Shown piece by piece: positions 23,330-28,916 of a stretch of DNA of 28,916 nt. Position 1 is the stretch's first letter, and each line of letters opens with the position of its first letter. The notes beneath the pieces were generated by a model. The model ran no database searches and was not told where the DNA came from. It saw only the letters and a program-made list of their open reading frames with translations. Both the position numbers and the translations under genes were made by a program. Source of the DNA: a virus; the IMG/VR virus record IMGVR_UViG_3300018065_000058, positions 1-28,916 of that record; one strand, given 5' to 3'.

Positions 23330-26300
23330 TCAGATGTCATCCCCTCTGACTATGATGTAGTCTATGGAAATGGTGTCCGTCAGCGTTGGGTCATTGTTCT
23401 GGAACCGTATTCCAAAATTGGCGTTATTATCCGAAGCGCCGCCTGAATGGGTGGAGATGTTGAACGTGTGGGGGCCTTTCCATAGATCACCGTATTGTGG
23501 AATAGTAGCCCTGGTGACCCAGGTGGAGCCGTTGGTGGTGTATAGGAACGTCACGTCCGCTTGGTCATCTGTGGAAGAATAGAAGGTGACCCTGATGTTA
23601 TCCTTCCCCACTGTGGAGATGAACTGATCCATGTAGTGGCCCGCGCTTCCGTTGATCGTCACAAAGCCCTGACCTGTGAAGTCCGTGAACCCGTAGCCTG
23701 GCTTCTGGTAGACTCCCTTCACTGGTCCCGTTCCTGGGTCATCCGGCCAGATGATGTATTCAGCGCCCACGTGGCCGCTGTAGGGGGACAGTTCATTGTG
23801 GATCGTCCTGACACTGGCCGCTGAAGACGTGGTCCATGGTGGAACTTCAAAGGTGGGCTGACGCCCGTCTTCAAAGTCTTCATAGTAGAGAACACTGGCG
23901 GAGTCAGGGACCATAGGATAGCCGTCACAAGCGTCCACCTTGATCTGATCAATGAAGAACTGAGAAGACGCCGTTGAAATTCCAGCCAGTTCAAAACGTA
24001 GCGTCAACTTGGTGTTGTGGGAGTAGGGGTGGGTCCCCAGCCATCTGGTGGACCCGTCTGGAACCGGTGGCGCTTCGTGGTATTCGTTGGCCCCAACCAG
24101 GTTCAGCTCCGCGTAGGTCCACGTGGAACCCACGTAGGGGAACCTGAACATCTCCCCTTCCACTGACGTGTTATTTGTCAGCCAGGCTGAACTGTTATTA
24201 GGGGACGCCCTGACTATCAGATAGCCGGGTCCGTTGTCTCCTACTTGGTGCCAAGCCTTGAACCAGAAAGAAATCACAGGTTCATACTTTCCAAGAAGAT
24301 CTATCCCTTCAGGAAGCTTCACCCAACTGATTCCCGCTAACTCTTCCACCCGGCCTTCATAATTGCTCCCCGTCCTGTTGAAGTCCGCCACAGTACAGTA
24401 GGGATCATTGTGTTCAGACCATGGTGGGGTCTGGGAGTCCCAGTCCAGGCCGTCTTCAAAGTCCTCCAGGTAGACCTGGCTTCCAGTACAGGCCGTAGGC
24501 GTGGGTGATGGTGTTGGTGTGTCCGTTGGGGTGGACGTGGGTGTGTCCGTTGGGGTGGAAGTAGGCGTTTCTGTTGGCGTGTTCGTGGGGGTATCCGTAG
24601 GCGTAGCCGTGGGGGTAGGCGTAGGCGTGAACGTGGGAAGGCTGGCGTCATAACAGCCAAGGACCTGAACGTCATCCACGTAGATGGAGGACACCCCGTC
24701 CGCCGGAGGTTTGTTGATCTTCACTCTGACTGTGACGTGGGGTTTGTGGGAGAAGGGGTCATCAGGGAGAAGGTGGGACCTGTAGGCCCAGATGTCTTGA
24801 CCTGGCGGGCCGAAGAAGAACCGGTCCAGGATCGTGTAGGGTCCCGCTTCCTCTGGAGCCACCATGATCTCCGCCGTGGCCGTGGTGGTGTTCATGACGC
24901 CCTTGGTGTAGTAGGACACCTTGACATCCCGCTGGGACTGGGTAGAAAGCTGGTGTTGAACGTACATGTCCCCTGTGGTGGAGGAAAAGCCCACCCGTCC
25001 TTCCTTGTCCGACCCGTCCCGCCCGTAGTCTCCCAGGTTGAAATACAGGGACCCAGGGAACTCCAGCCAAGGGATGGTCCCAGGCGGAACTGATAGGGTC
25101 CCCCAGTCAGACTCCCCTTCAAAGTCCTCCAGATAGAGCGTGGGACAGGCCGTGGGGGTGGACGTTGGCGTGTCCGTGGGAGTGTTCGTGGGAGTGTCCG
25201 TAGGGGGAGGGGTGGGGGTAGGCGTACACTGTTGGAACCTGGCTTTGTAGATCTGCCAGGTGTCCGCCGCGTCCTTCCGTTCATAGGCCACCCACTGACG
25301 CGCCGGGTCTATCGTGGGTCTGAACTTGTCATAGGGAGATGTGGTGATGACCTGTTCCCCGCCCACAGGTTCAGGGGGGCTCCCCGTCAGCTCCATGATG
25401 GCCATCTGGTAGTAGCCCGCCGAAGTCATCCGCTGATAGGCCAGCCACTGGCCCGTGTGGTCCCAGGTGGCGTTCATGTGGTGGAAGTCCGCGTCCGTCA
25501 GTTGGTATTCCGTCTCTGGAAGGGTTCCGCTGGCGTTCACCACGTACAGTTGAAAGTATCCATCCGCGTCCTTCTTGGAATACACGATCCAGTCCGTCAC
25601 GGGGTTCCACTCCAGATCCACCTTGTCTTCAGGGCTGAAGGTGACCCTCTCCACCTGGGCCAGCTCCCCGAAGACTATAGGGTTGGACAGGGACGCCTTG
25701 TAGATGTTCATGGCCCCGTCTTCCCCTTCTTGGCGGACGTAGGCCACCCACTGGGAGTCATTGGCGTAGGTCAGAAACCCGCGCCAGTTGGAATAGTCTG
25801 TGACCTGTCTGTAGCCCAGGCCGCCCACCACATGGAATATTTCAACTTGCCAATGGTTGGACCTGTGTTCTGGTTCTCTCATGTAGGCCAACCAGGCCCC
25901 GTTGGGGCTGAAGACAGGTTCTTTGTGGTCCATGAAGGGAGCCCCTACGATGGTTCCCCCTGAAGGCGGATCTCCAGCCGCGCCCCCTGAAATGTAGATC
26001 TTGGTCAAGCCCGTGGCGTCCGTGATTTCACAGGCCATCCCTTCCGAAGCCACCAAGGGGTAGAAGATGGTCCTGAAGTAGCTGTTCAGGGGGTCATCAG
26101 TGAAAGGATAATTTCCTAAGAAATCCATCTTCCAGGCGTTGGCCTGGAAGGTCTCCCCAGGTGGCTGGGCCGAATTCGCTATCCAGGTTCCCGAAGGGGA
26201 CCAGTCTGGGTATCTGTGATGAACCCCGTAGGTCTTGGCCGTGATCTGGATGTCATCCACAAACAGCGGGGAATTCACGCCCGTGGAAAAGGAAGACCTG

Positions 26301-27772
26301 AACCTGATGGAACAGGTGTTCACGCCTTCACAGGCCACAGGAAGAACGTCACTCCTGGGACCTGACCAGGTGGCGTCAATCCCCGTCAGCGTGGCCAAGG
26401 TGGTCCAAGGTCCCGCTGGTCCGTTCTCTGACGCTTCCAGGTAGCCGTTGGTGTAGGACGGAAGCGTTGTGGCTCCCCTGTAGGCCCAGGTGACCGTGAT
26501 GTCCTTCATCCCGTAGGTTGGGAAGGTGTAGGTCACCCATTCATCCGCGCCAGAGTAGGCCACTACCTGGGCTTCATAGGAACTTCCTGTCCGCGTGTAG
26601 TCTCCCACATTACAGTTCCCGTCTGTGGTCTCCGTCCAGGCCGGTGTCTGGGAGTCCCAGTCCAGACCGTTTTCAAAGTCCCAGAAGGCTACCTGGATAG
26701 GGTCAGGGATCGTCACCAAGACTTCAGGACAGACCTGGGGAAGGGGGGTCTGGGTGGCCGTAGGCGTGGCCGTGGGAATGTCAGGGGTGGGGGTGTTCGT
26801 AGGACCTGGAAGAGGGGTGGCCGTGGCGATAGGCCCCACAGAAGGAGGGGGTCCCGTGTCAGGGTCAAAAAAGAACCTCATAGCGTATTCACCCAGGTAG
26901 GCGCTGGGATCGTCCCCTGGCTCCCGCTTGTAGCCATCTTGCCATTTGATCCACCCGTAACCGCCTTCTCCCCAGCCGACCCCCCAGGAATTCTTGATCC
27001 GGAACGCCTCCAGGGAGTCATCATAGCCTACGATACAGACCGCGTGTCTCCCCAGGTATTCCCCATAGGTCCATTCATAGACTCCGCCAGTGTAGGCCAG
27101 GATGTCTTCATTGATGTCCATGGTGGCTTCCACAGGCCCGTAGATCACAGCGGACTTTATCCCATCCACGTTCACGCCGCTGGTGGGAGCGTAGCTGACG
27201 TAGAGCCAGTTGGAAATCTTCCAGACCCTGTCCGCCCAGTCCGCGCACCGGTTCAGACAGTTATCATCCACAGCCGCGTAGGGTAGACAGTTATCGTCTG
27301 GGACCCCCACGGTCTTGAAGAAATTGGCCGCCACAGAAATGGACATTCCGCTGGAACAGCTACCGCCGCCACAGGAGAAAAGGAACTGTTCAGATAGGTC
27401 TATGTCATAGTCCTGGTAGCCCGTGACGATCCTGACCAAGCCTTCCACCACAGCCGTCTGACTGAAGGAGGAACAGGCCCCACAGCTTCCCTGTTGTTTC
27501 ACGGGAGTCATCCAGTCAGTCCAGTCCCAGCTTGGGGGGTATAGCTGGAAGGCCGTGGCCGGGGGTTCGTTTTTGGGGTCAGGTGGAGCGCCCGCCGTGT
27601 CAAACATCCCACGAAGCTCTTCTACAGACAGGGAAGTCATGGTGGTCTCCCCGGCCGTCCACTCCGCGCCCTTCGTTTCAATGGCGTCCTGGATCTCTTC
27701 CACTGGGACGCCCGCTCCCTGGGCCAGGCCCCACACCAAACACAGCCCCCAGATGATCACCAGTTTCTTCAT
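23330..27772 (-). CDS. Secreted 1480-aa mosaic: papain-like (C1A) protease, TolB-like propeller, four beta-sandwich modules
   Basis: Signal peptide 1-20 (MKKLVIIWGLCLVWGLAQGA) and a short pro-region precede a C1A protease domain at about 77-303. Catalytic residues are visible: Gln94 and Cys100 (QQGSCGACSSF), His243 (GRHAVCIVGYDD) and Asn261 (KNSWGVGWGEGGYGWI). The Trp that follows Cys in papain is Ser here. Thr/Pro linkers lie at 308-345, 849-876 and 1046-1094. A TolB-like propeller spans about 518-846 (PDWSPSGTWIA, FSPNGAWLAYMRE, EWNPVTDWIVYSKKD, DHTGQWLAYQR, DPARQWVAYERKD). Jelly-roll-like modules begin near 363, 879, 1100 and 1296, mostly with a DFE(D/N/G) motif. Its ATG overlaps the lipoprotein stop. 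Likely acts on the host envelope or as a displayed virion protein. Confidence 0.88.
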   Translation of the reverse strand: MKKLVIIWGLCLVWGLAQGAGVPVEEIQDAIETKGAEWTAGETTMTSLSVEELRGMFDTAGAPPDPKNEPPATAFQLYPPSWDWTDWMTPVKQQGSCGACSSFSQTAVVEGLVRIVTGYQDYDIDLSEQFLFSCGGGSCSSGMSISVAANFFKTVGVPDDNCLPYAAVDDNCLNRCADWADRVWKISNWLYVSYAPTSGVNVDGIKSAVIYGPVEATMDINEDILAYTGGVYEWTYGEYLGRHAVCIVGYDDSLEAFRIKNSWGVGWGEGGYGWIKWQDGYKREPGDDPSAYLGEYAMRFFFDPDTGPPPSVGPIATATPLPGPTNTPTPDIPTATPTATQTPLPQVCPEVLVTIPDPIQVAFWDFENGLDWDSQTPAWTETTDGNCNVGDYTRTGSSYEAQVVAYSGADEWVTYTFPTYGMKDITVTWAYRGATTLPSYTNGYLEASENGPAGPWTTLATLTGIDATWSGPRSDVLPVACEGVNTCSIRFRSSFSTGVNSPLFVDDIQITAKTYGVHHRYPDWSPSGTWIANSAQPPGETFQANAWKMDFLGNYPFTDDPLNSYFRTIFYPLVASEGMACEITDATGLTKIYISGGAAGDPPSGGTIVGAPFMDHKEPVFSPNGAWLAYMREPEHRSNHWQVEIFHVVGGLGYRQVTDYSNWRGFLTYANDSQWVAYVRQEGEDGAMNIYKASLSNPIVFGELAQVERVTFSPEDKVDLEWNPVTDWIVYSKKDADGYFQLYVVNASGTLPETEYQLTDADFHHMNATWDHTGQWLAYQRMTSAGYYQMAIMELTGSPPEPVGGEQVITTSPYDKFRPTIDPARQWVAYERKDAADTWQIYKARFQQCTPTPTPPPTDTPTNTPTDTPTSTPTACPTLYLEDFEGESDWGTLSVPPGTIPWLEFPGSLYFNLGDYGRDGSDKEGRVGFSSTTGDMYVQHQLSTQSQRDVKVSYYTKGVMNTTTATAEIMVAPEEAGPYTILDRFFFGPPGQDIWAYRSHLLPDDPFSHKPHVTVRVKINKPPADGVSSIYVDDVQVLGCYDASLPTFTPTPTPTATPTDTPTNTPTETPTSTPTDTPTSTPTDTPTPSPTPTACTGSQVYLEDFEDGLDWDSQTPPWSEHNDPYCTVADFNRTGSNYEGRVEELAGISWVKLPEGIDLLGKYEPVISFWFKAWHQVGDNGPGYLIVRASPNNSSAWLTNNTSVEGEMFRFPYVGSTWTYAELNLVGANEYHEAPPVPDGSTRWLGTHPYSHNTKLTLRFELAGISTASSQFFIDQIKVDACDGYPMVPDSASVLYYEDFEDGRQPTFEVPPWTTSSAASVRTIHNELSPYSGHVGAEYIIWPDDPGTGPVKGVYQKPGYGFTDFTGQGFVTINGSAGHYMDQFISTVGKDNIRVTFYSSTDDQADVTFLYTTNGSTWVTRATIPQYGDLWKGPHTFNISTHSGGASDNNANFGIRFQNNDPTLTDTISIDYIIVRGDDI
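24491..24637 (-). repeat. Thr-Pro repeat linker (third)
   Basis: Coding-strand ACN-CCN repeats give about 49 residues of the type T-P-T-D-T-P-T-N-T-P-T, with Ser, Asp, Asn and Glu alternating at every third position. It separates two beta-sandwich modules of the secreted protease. Related shorter tracts are at 25145-25228 and 26738-26851. Confidence 0.85.
25145..25228 (-). repeat. Thr-Pro repeat linker (second)
   Basis: About 28 residues (PTPPPTDTPTNTPTDTP and on) join the end of the propeller to the second beta-sandwich module. The underlying DNA repeats a degenerate 12-base unit, so recombination or length variation between isolates is plausible. Confidence 0.8.
26646..26681 (-). repeat. 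Direct repeat copy, first beta-sandwich start (partner at 24429-24464)
   Basis: 36 bases here and 36 bases at 24429-24464 differ at two positions by eye. Both encode the same module entry, GLDWDSQTP. The protein identity falls off after this point, suggesting recent local exchange or a strongly conserved module start. Confidence 0.8.
26738..26851 (-). repeat. Thr-Pro repeat linker (first)
   Basis: About 38 residues (TATPLPGPTNTPTPDIPTA and on) form the hinge between the papain-like domain and the first beta-sandwich. It is less regular than the other two linkers. Confidence 0.75.
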
Positions 27773-28065
27773 TCTTCGTCCTCCGTGTCCTCTGTGTCCT
27801 CCGTGGTCTCCGCCGGTGTCTCTTCTTCGTCCGTGTCCTCCTTCTTGACCTTCCCGCCCAGGAGATCGTCAAAGGATGTCCACAGCTCCGCGTTGACCTG
27901 GATGAATTTCTGTTCCTGTTCCCGCGTGGTTTCTCCCGCCTCCACCAGCTCCGCCATCCGCCGGGCCAGGATGGCGTTCTGGGCCGCCATGGGTTTGACA
28001 GCGTGGGGGACACAGCCCAACATCAGGGCCGCCAGGATCGTGATCATGACCAGTCTTGTCTTCAT
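27769..28065 (-). CDS. Small lipoprotein, 98 aa
   Basis: The gene starts MKTRLVMITILAALMLGC: a basic n-region, hydrophobic core and Cys18 after Leu-Gly give a lipoprotein signal (lipobox MLGC). The mature part is helical (ARRMAELVEAGETTREQE; KFIQVNAELWTSFDDLLGG) and ends in a very acidic Glu/Thr/Asp tail (DEEETPAETTEDTEDTED). GGAGGAAGA precedes the ATG, which overlaps the previous stop, and its own stop overlaps the protease gene. The paired secretion signals suggest the two products meet at the host envelope; a spanin-like or superinfection-exclusion role is conceivable but unproven. Confidence 0.75.
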   Translation of the reverse strand: MKTRLVMITILAALMLGCVPHAVKPMAAQNAILARRMAELVEAGETTREQEQKFIQVNAELWTSFDDLLGGKVKKEDTDEEETPAETTEDTEDTEDEE

Positions 28066-28298
28066 CGTGTTCTTCCTCCCGTGGCCAGCTCCGCCGTCAG
28101 GCTGACGCCAGCTCTGTCTGTGAACGTGGTGGATCTCTTCCCTTCTGGCTCCAGGTTGAAGGCCCCGATCTTCTCCAGGACCGCCGTCATGGAGTCCGCC
28201 AGGTTCCGGTCCGGGTTCTCCTTCTGGTCTTCGCTGATCAGCCGCTTCATGACCAGGTCTCCACCCTTGGACAGCCTGACGTTTCGATGGGAAGACAT
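28062..28298 (-). CDS. First gene of the leftward operon, 78 aa, unknown
   Basis: The gene starts MSSHRNVRLSKGGDLVMK after AAAGGA, about 35 bases below the leftward promoter candidate. A charged, mostly helical product (MKRLISEDQKENPDRNLAD) ends in GVSLTAELATGGRTR. The stop overlaps the lipoprotein start as ATGA. No family recognised and no membrane segment. As the first gene of a late structural operon it could be regulatory or a small virion protein. Confidence 0.65.
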   Translation of the reverse strand: MSSHRNVRLSKGGDLVMKRLISEDQKENPDRNLADSMTAVLEKIGAFNLEPEGKRSTTFTDRAGVSLTAELATGGRTR

Positions 28299-28339
28299 TG
28301 TGTTCCTTTCATCTTTGGGTTGGGATGTCTGTCAGGTCC

Positions 28340-28368
28340 ATGATACTCCAGCCGCTCCGGACGTTCAA
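28340..28368 (-). promoter_or_regulatory. Candidate leftward promoter of the structural operon
   Basis: On the minus strand TTGAAC (28363-28368) and TATCAT (28340-28345) are separated by exactly 17 bases, giving 4/6 and 5/6 matches to a housekeeping sigma-70 promoter. It points into the 28298 start, about 40 bases downstream. No other good promoter is seen inside the tightly packed leftward operon. Confidence 0.55.
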
Positions 28369-28386
28369 GTCAATCTGTCAAGCCCC

Positions 28387-28410
28387 GGGTCCGGTTTCGC
28401 GTGGGGACCC
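28387..28410. promoter_or_regulatory. Inverted repeat between the divergent promoters, possible operator
   Basis: GGGTCC (28387-28392) and GGACCC (28405-28410) flank 12 bases. The element lies about 20 bases upstream of the leftward -35 and about 110 bases from the rightward promoter, a position that would suit a repressor or activator site. It could also be a chance short palindrome. Confidence 0.3.
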
Positions 28411-28522
28411 TGGCTCTTCTACTCCCCTCCGTTACCGTCCCGGACATCCTCCATTCCCCACGCCGCCCGCTGACCCGCCAGAAAAAAAGTCCGCTCCAGG
28501 TCATTTTTTCTTCACTTTTCTC

Positions 28523-28551
28523 TTGACAAATGGGAACAGGTGGTCTATACT
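28523..28551 (+). promoter_or_regulatory. Strong rightward sigma-70 promoter
   Basis: TTGACA (28523-28528) and TATACT (28546-28551) with a 17-base spacer give a perfect -35 and a 5/6 -10 box. An upstream A/T-rich stretch (28504-28520) could act as an UP element. Transcription should begin near 28558, so ATGs at 28540 and 28555 would not be in the message as usable starts. It drives the 82-aa gene and the gene leaving the right edge. Confidence 0.85.
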
Positions 28552-28578
28552 ATGACCATGATGAACGAACAAACAACA

Positions 28579-28608
28579 CCCCAAACCCCGAAGGAGAACC
28601 AGATGAAC
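28579..28608 (+). repeat. Repeated translation-initiation region (partner at 28859-28888)
   Basis: The 30 bases up to and including the first codons of the 82-aa gene match 28859-28888 at 28 positions. Both contain the same AAGGAGAACC ribosome site, followed by ATGAAC. The likeness extends well beyond a ribosome site, hinting at a copied leader shared by genes of the rightward operon. Confidence 0.8.
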
Positions 28609-28851
28609 CAGACACAGATCCCCACAGAAGTCTACCAGGCCCAGATTAAAGCCAACGCCGTAGTCAGCGCCCAAGTCAGGATCAGCGTGTCCCTTCCCTG
28701 GAACGATCCCCAGAAGGACGCCCTGGCGATAGAGCGCCACAAGCTGGACATGATCCGTGTCCAGATCCAGGAAGAGCCCACCCTGGCCGTGGCCGCCGCC
28801 CTGGTGGCGGAAACGGAAGCCCTGTGGAACTACCTGAAGGCCATGAACTAG
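28603..28851 (+). CDS. First gene of the rightward operon, 82 aa, unknown
   Basis: The start is ATG 28603, six bases after AAGGAG (28591-28596); longer frames from 28540 begin inside the promoter. The product starts MNQTQIPTEVYQAQIK and is soluble, helical and Ala/Glu/Gln-rich (ALAIERHKLDMIRVQIQ; AAALVAETEALWNYLKAM). No family is recognised. A strong promoter of this kind usually serves early or middle genes, so a host-takeover or regulatory protein is plausible. It lacks any GCA or TGC. Confidence 0.75.
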   Translation: MNQTQIPTEVYQAQIKANAVVSAQVRISVSLPWNDPQKDALAIERHKLDMIRVQIQEEPTLAVAAALVAETEALWNYLKAMN

Positions 28852-28882
28852 CCCTGAACCCCAAACCCAGAAGGAGAACCAA

Positions 28883-28916
28883 ATGAACTTCCCCACCACC
28901 CAAGAGATCAGAGAGA
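28883..28916 (+). CDS. Next rightward gene, only the N-terminus is present
   Basis: AAGGAG (28871-28876) precedes ATG 28883 by six bases; eleven codons (MNFPTTQEIRE) are visible before the window ends. The ribosome region is almost the same as that of the preceding gene. Function cannot be judged. Confidence 0.65.
   Translation, partial: MNFPTTQEIRE

Larger units (their letters stand above)
28299..28602. other. Divergent intergenic region
   Basis: This is the only stretch of about 300 bases without a confident gene. It holds the leftward promoter candidate, the inverted repeat, short A and T runs (28481-28487 and 28504-28509) flanked by a 5-base TGACC/GGTCA pair (weak terminator-like), and the rightward promoter followed by an untranslated leader. 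It contains no GCA or TGC, like the coding regions. A small upstream ATG frame from 28540 exists but lacks a ribosome site. Confidence 0.6.

Noticed and set aside
24491-24637. CRISPR-like array suggested by regularly repeated DNA
   Set aside because: The repeat is a coding Thr-Pro tract in frame with the protease gene; there are no spacers.
25232-25963. 243-aa open frame on the + strand
   Set aside because: Antisense to the TolB-like propeller of the secreted protease; the minus frame has clear domain repeats and a continuous gene.
27678-28013. 111-aa Arg-rich minus frame overlapping the lipoprotein
   Set aside because: It is the shifted frame of the acidic lipoprotein and the protease start; both of those have start signals and ATGA coupling.
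28471-28509. Possible rho-independent terminator (TGACC/GGTCA stem followed by six T)
   Set aside because: The stem is only five bases with a 23-base loop, and no gene reads into it from the left.
28501-28903. Minus-strand frames opposite the 82-aa gene
   Set aside because: They run against a near-consensus promoter and a well-placed ribosome site on the + strand.
1-28916. tRNA, rRNA, insertion sequence or integrase genes
   Set aside because: I saw no cloverleaf-like or conserved RNA sequence, no transposase or recombinase motif, and nearly all bases are in coupled protein genes.

Overview
The window is a segment of a tailed double-stranded DNA phage (or prophage) genome, roughly 57% GC by eye. 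It carries the whole packaging, head and tail module. About 30 tightly packed genes, many joined by ATGA or TGATG overlaps and good AAGGAG-type ribosome sites, run leftward from about 28.3 kb to the left end, where the last gene is cut. A second, rightward operon starts at 28.5 kb and leaves the right end. The gene set (HK97-gp10-like tail completion protein, tail terminator candidate, paired tail chaperones joined by a likely -1 frameshift, an 858-aa tape measure, no sheath) fits a siphovirus. The capsid protein resembles the N4-gp56 family, the portal the SPP1-gp6 family, and the large terminase has both ATPase and nuclease motifs.

Layout in transcription order (right to left). 28.3-27.8 kb: a small protein and a small lipoprotein. 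27.8-23.3 kb: a 1480-aa secreted mosaic with an N-terminal papain-like (C1A) protease, Thr/Pro linkers, a TolB-like propeller and four beta-sandwich modules. 23.3-22.4 kb: an alkaline-phosphatase-superfamily phosphohydrolase. 22.4-21.1 kb: four small proteins, one with a zinc ribbon whose start codon is missing. 21.1-18.4 kb: two related beta-helix fibre/appendage proteins. 18.4-17.8 kb: a holin-like membrane protein, a 22-aa peptide with 13 consecutive lysines, and a 61-aa protein. 17.9-10.4 kb: large terminase, portal, a small basic protein, scaffold, major capsid protein, an acidic capsid-associated protein and connectors. 10.4-0 kb: tail completion, terminator, tube candidates, chaperones, tape measure, a large tail-tip protein and three small or partial tail-end genes. 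28299-28602 is a divergent promoter region.

Host: the (T-P-x) linkers, repeated FEDG beta-sandwich modules and TolB-like propeller are a style common in secreted proteins of Chloroflexota (Anaerolineae-like) bacteria, so such a host is possible. This is inference only. No ordinary endolysin and no obvious small terminase are visible.

The most unusual property is genome-wide. The trinucleotide GCA and its complement TGC are almost absent from both strands, in every codon phase, in both operons and in the non-coding gap. About half of the surviving TGC sites on the + strand occur where the protein sequence forces them (Trp-Gln or Trp-His). That points to selection on the DNA itself, with no mechanism known to me. 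The second highlight is the giant secreted papain-like protein inside a phage structural operon.
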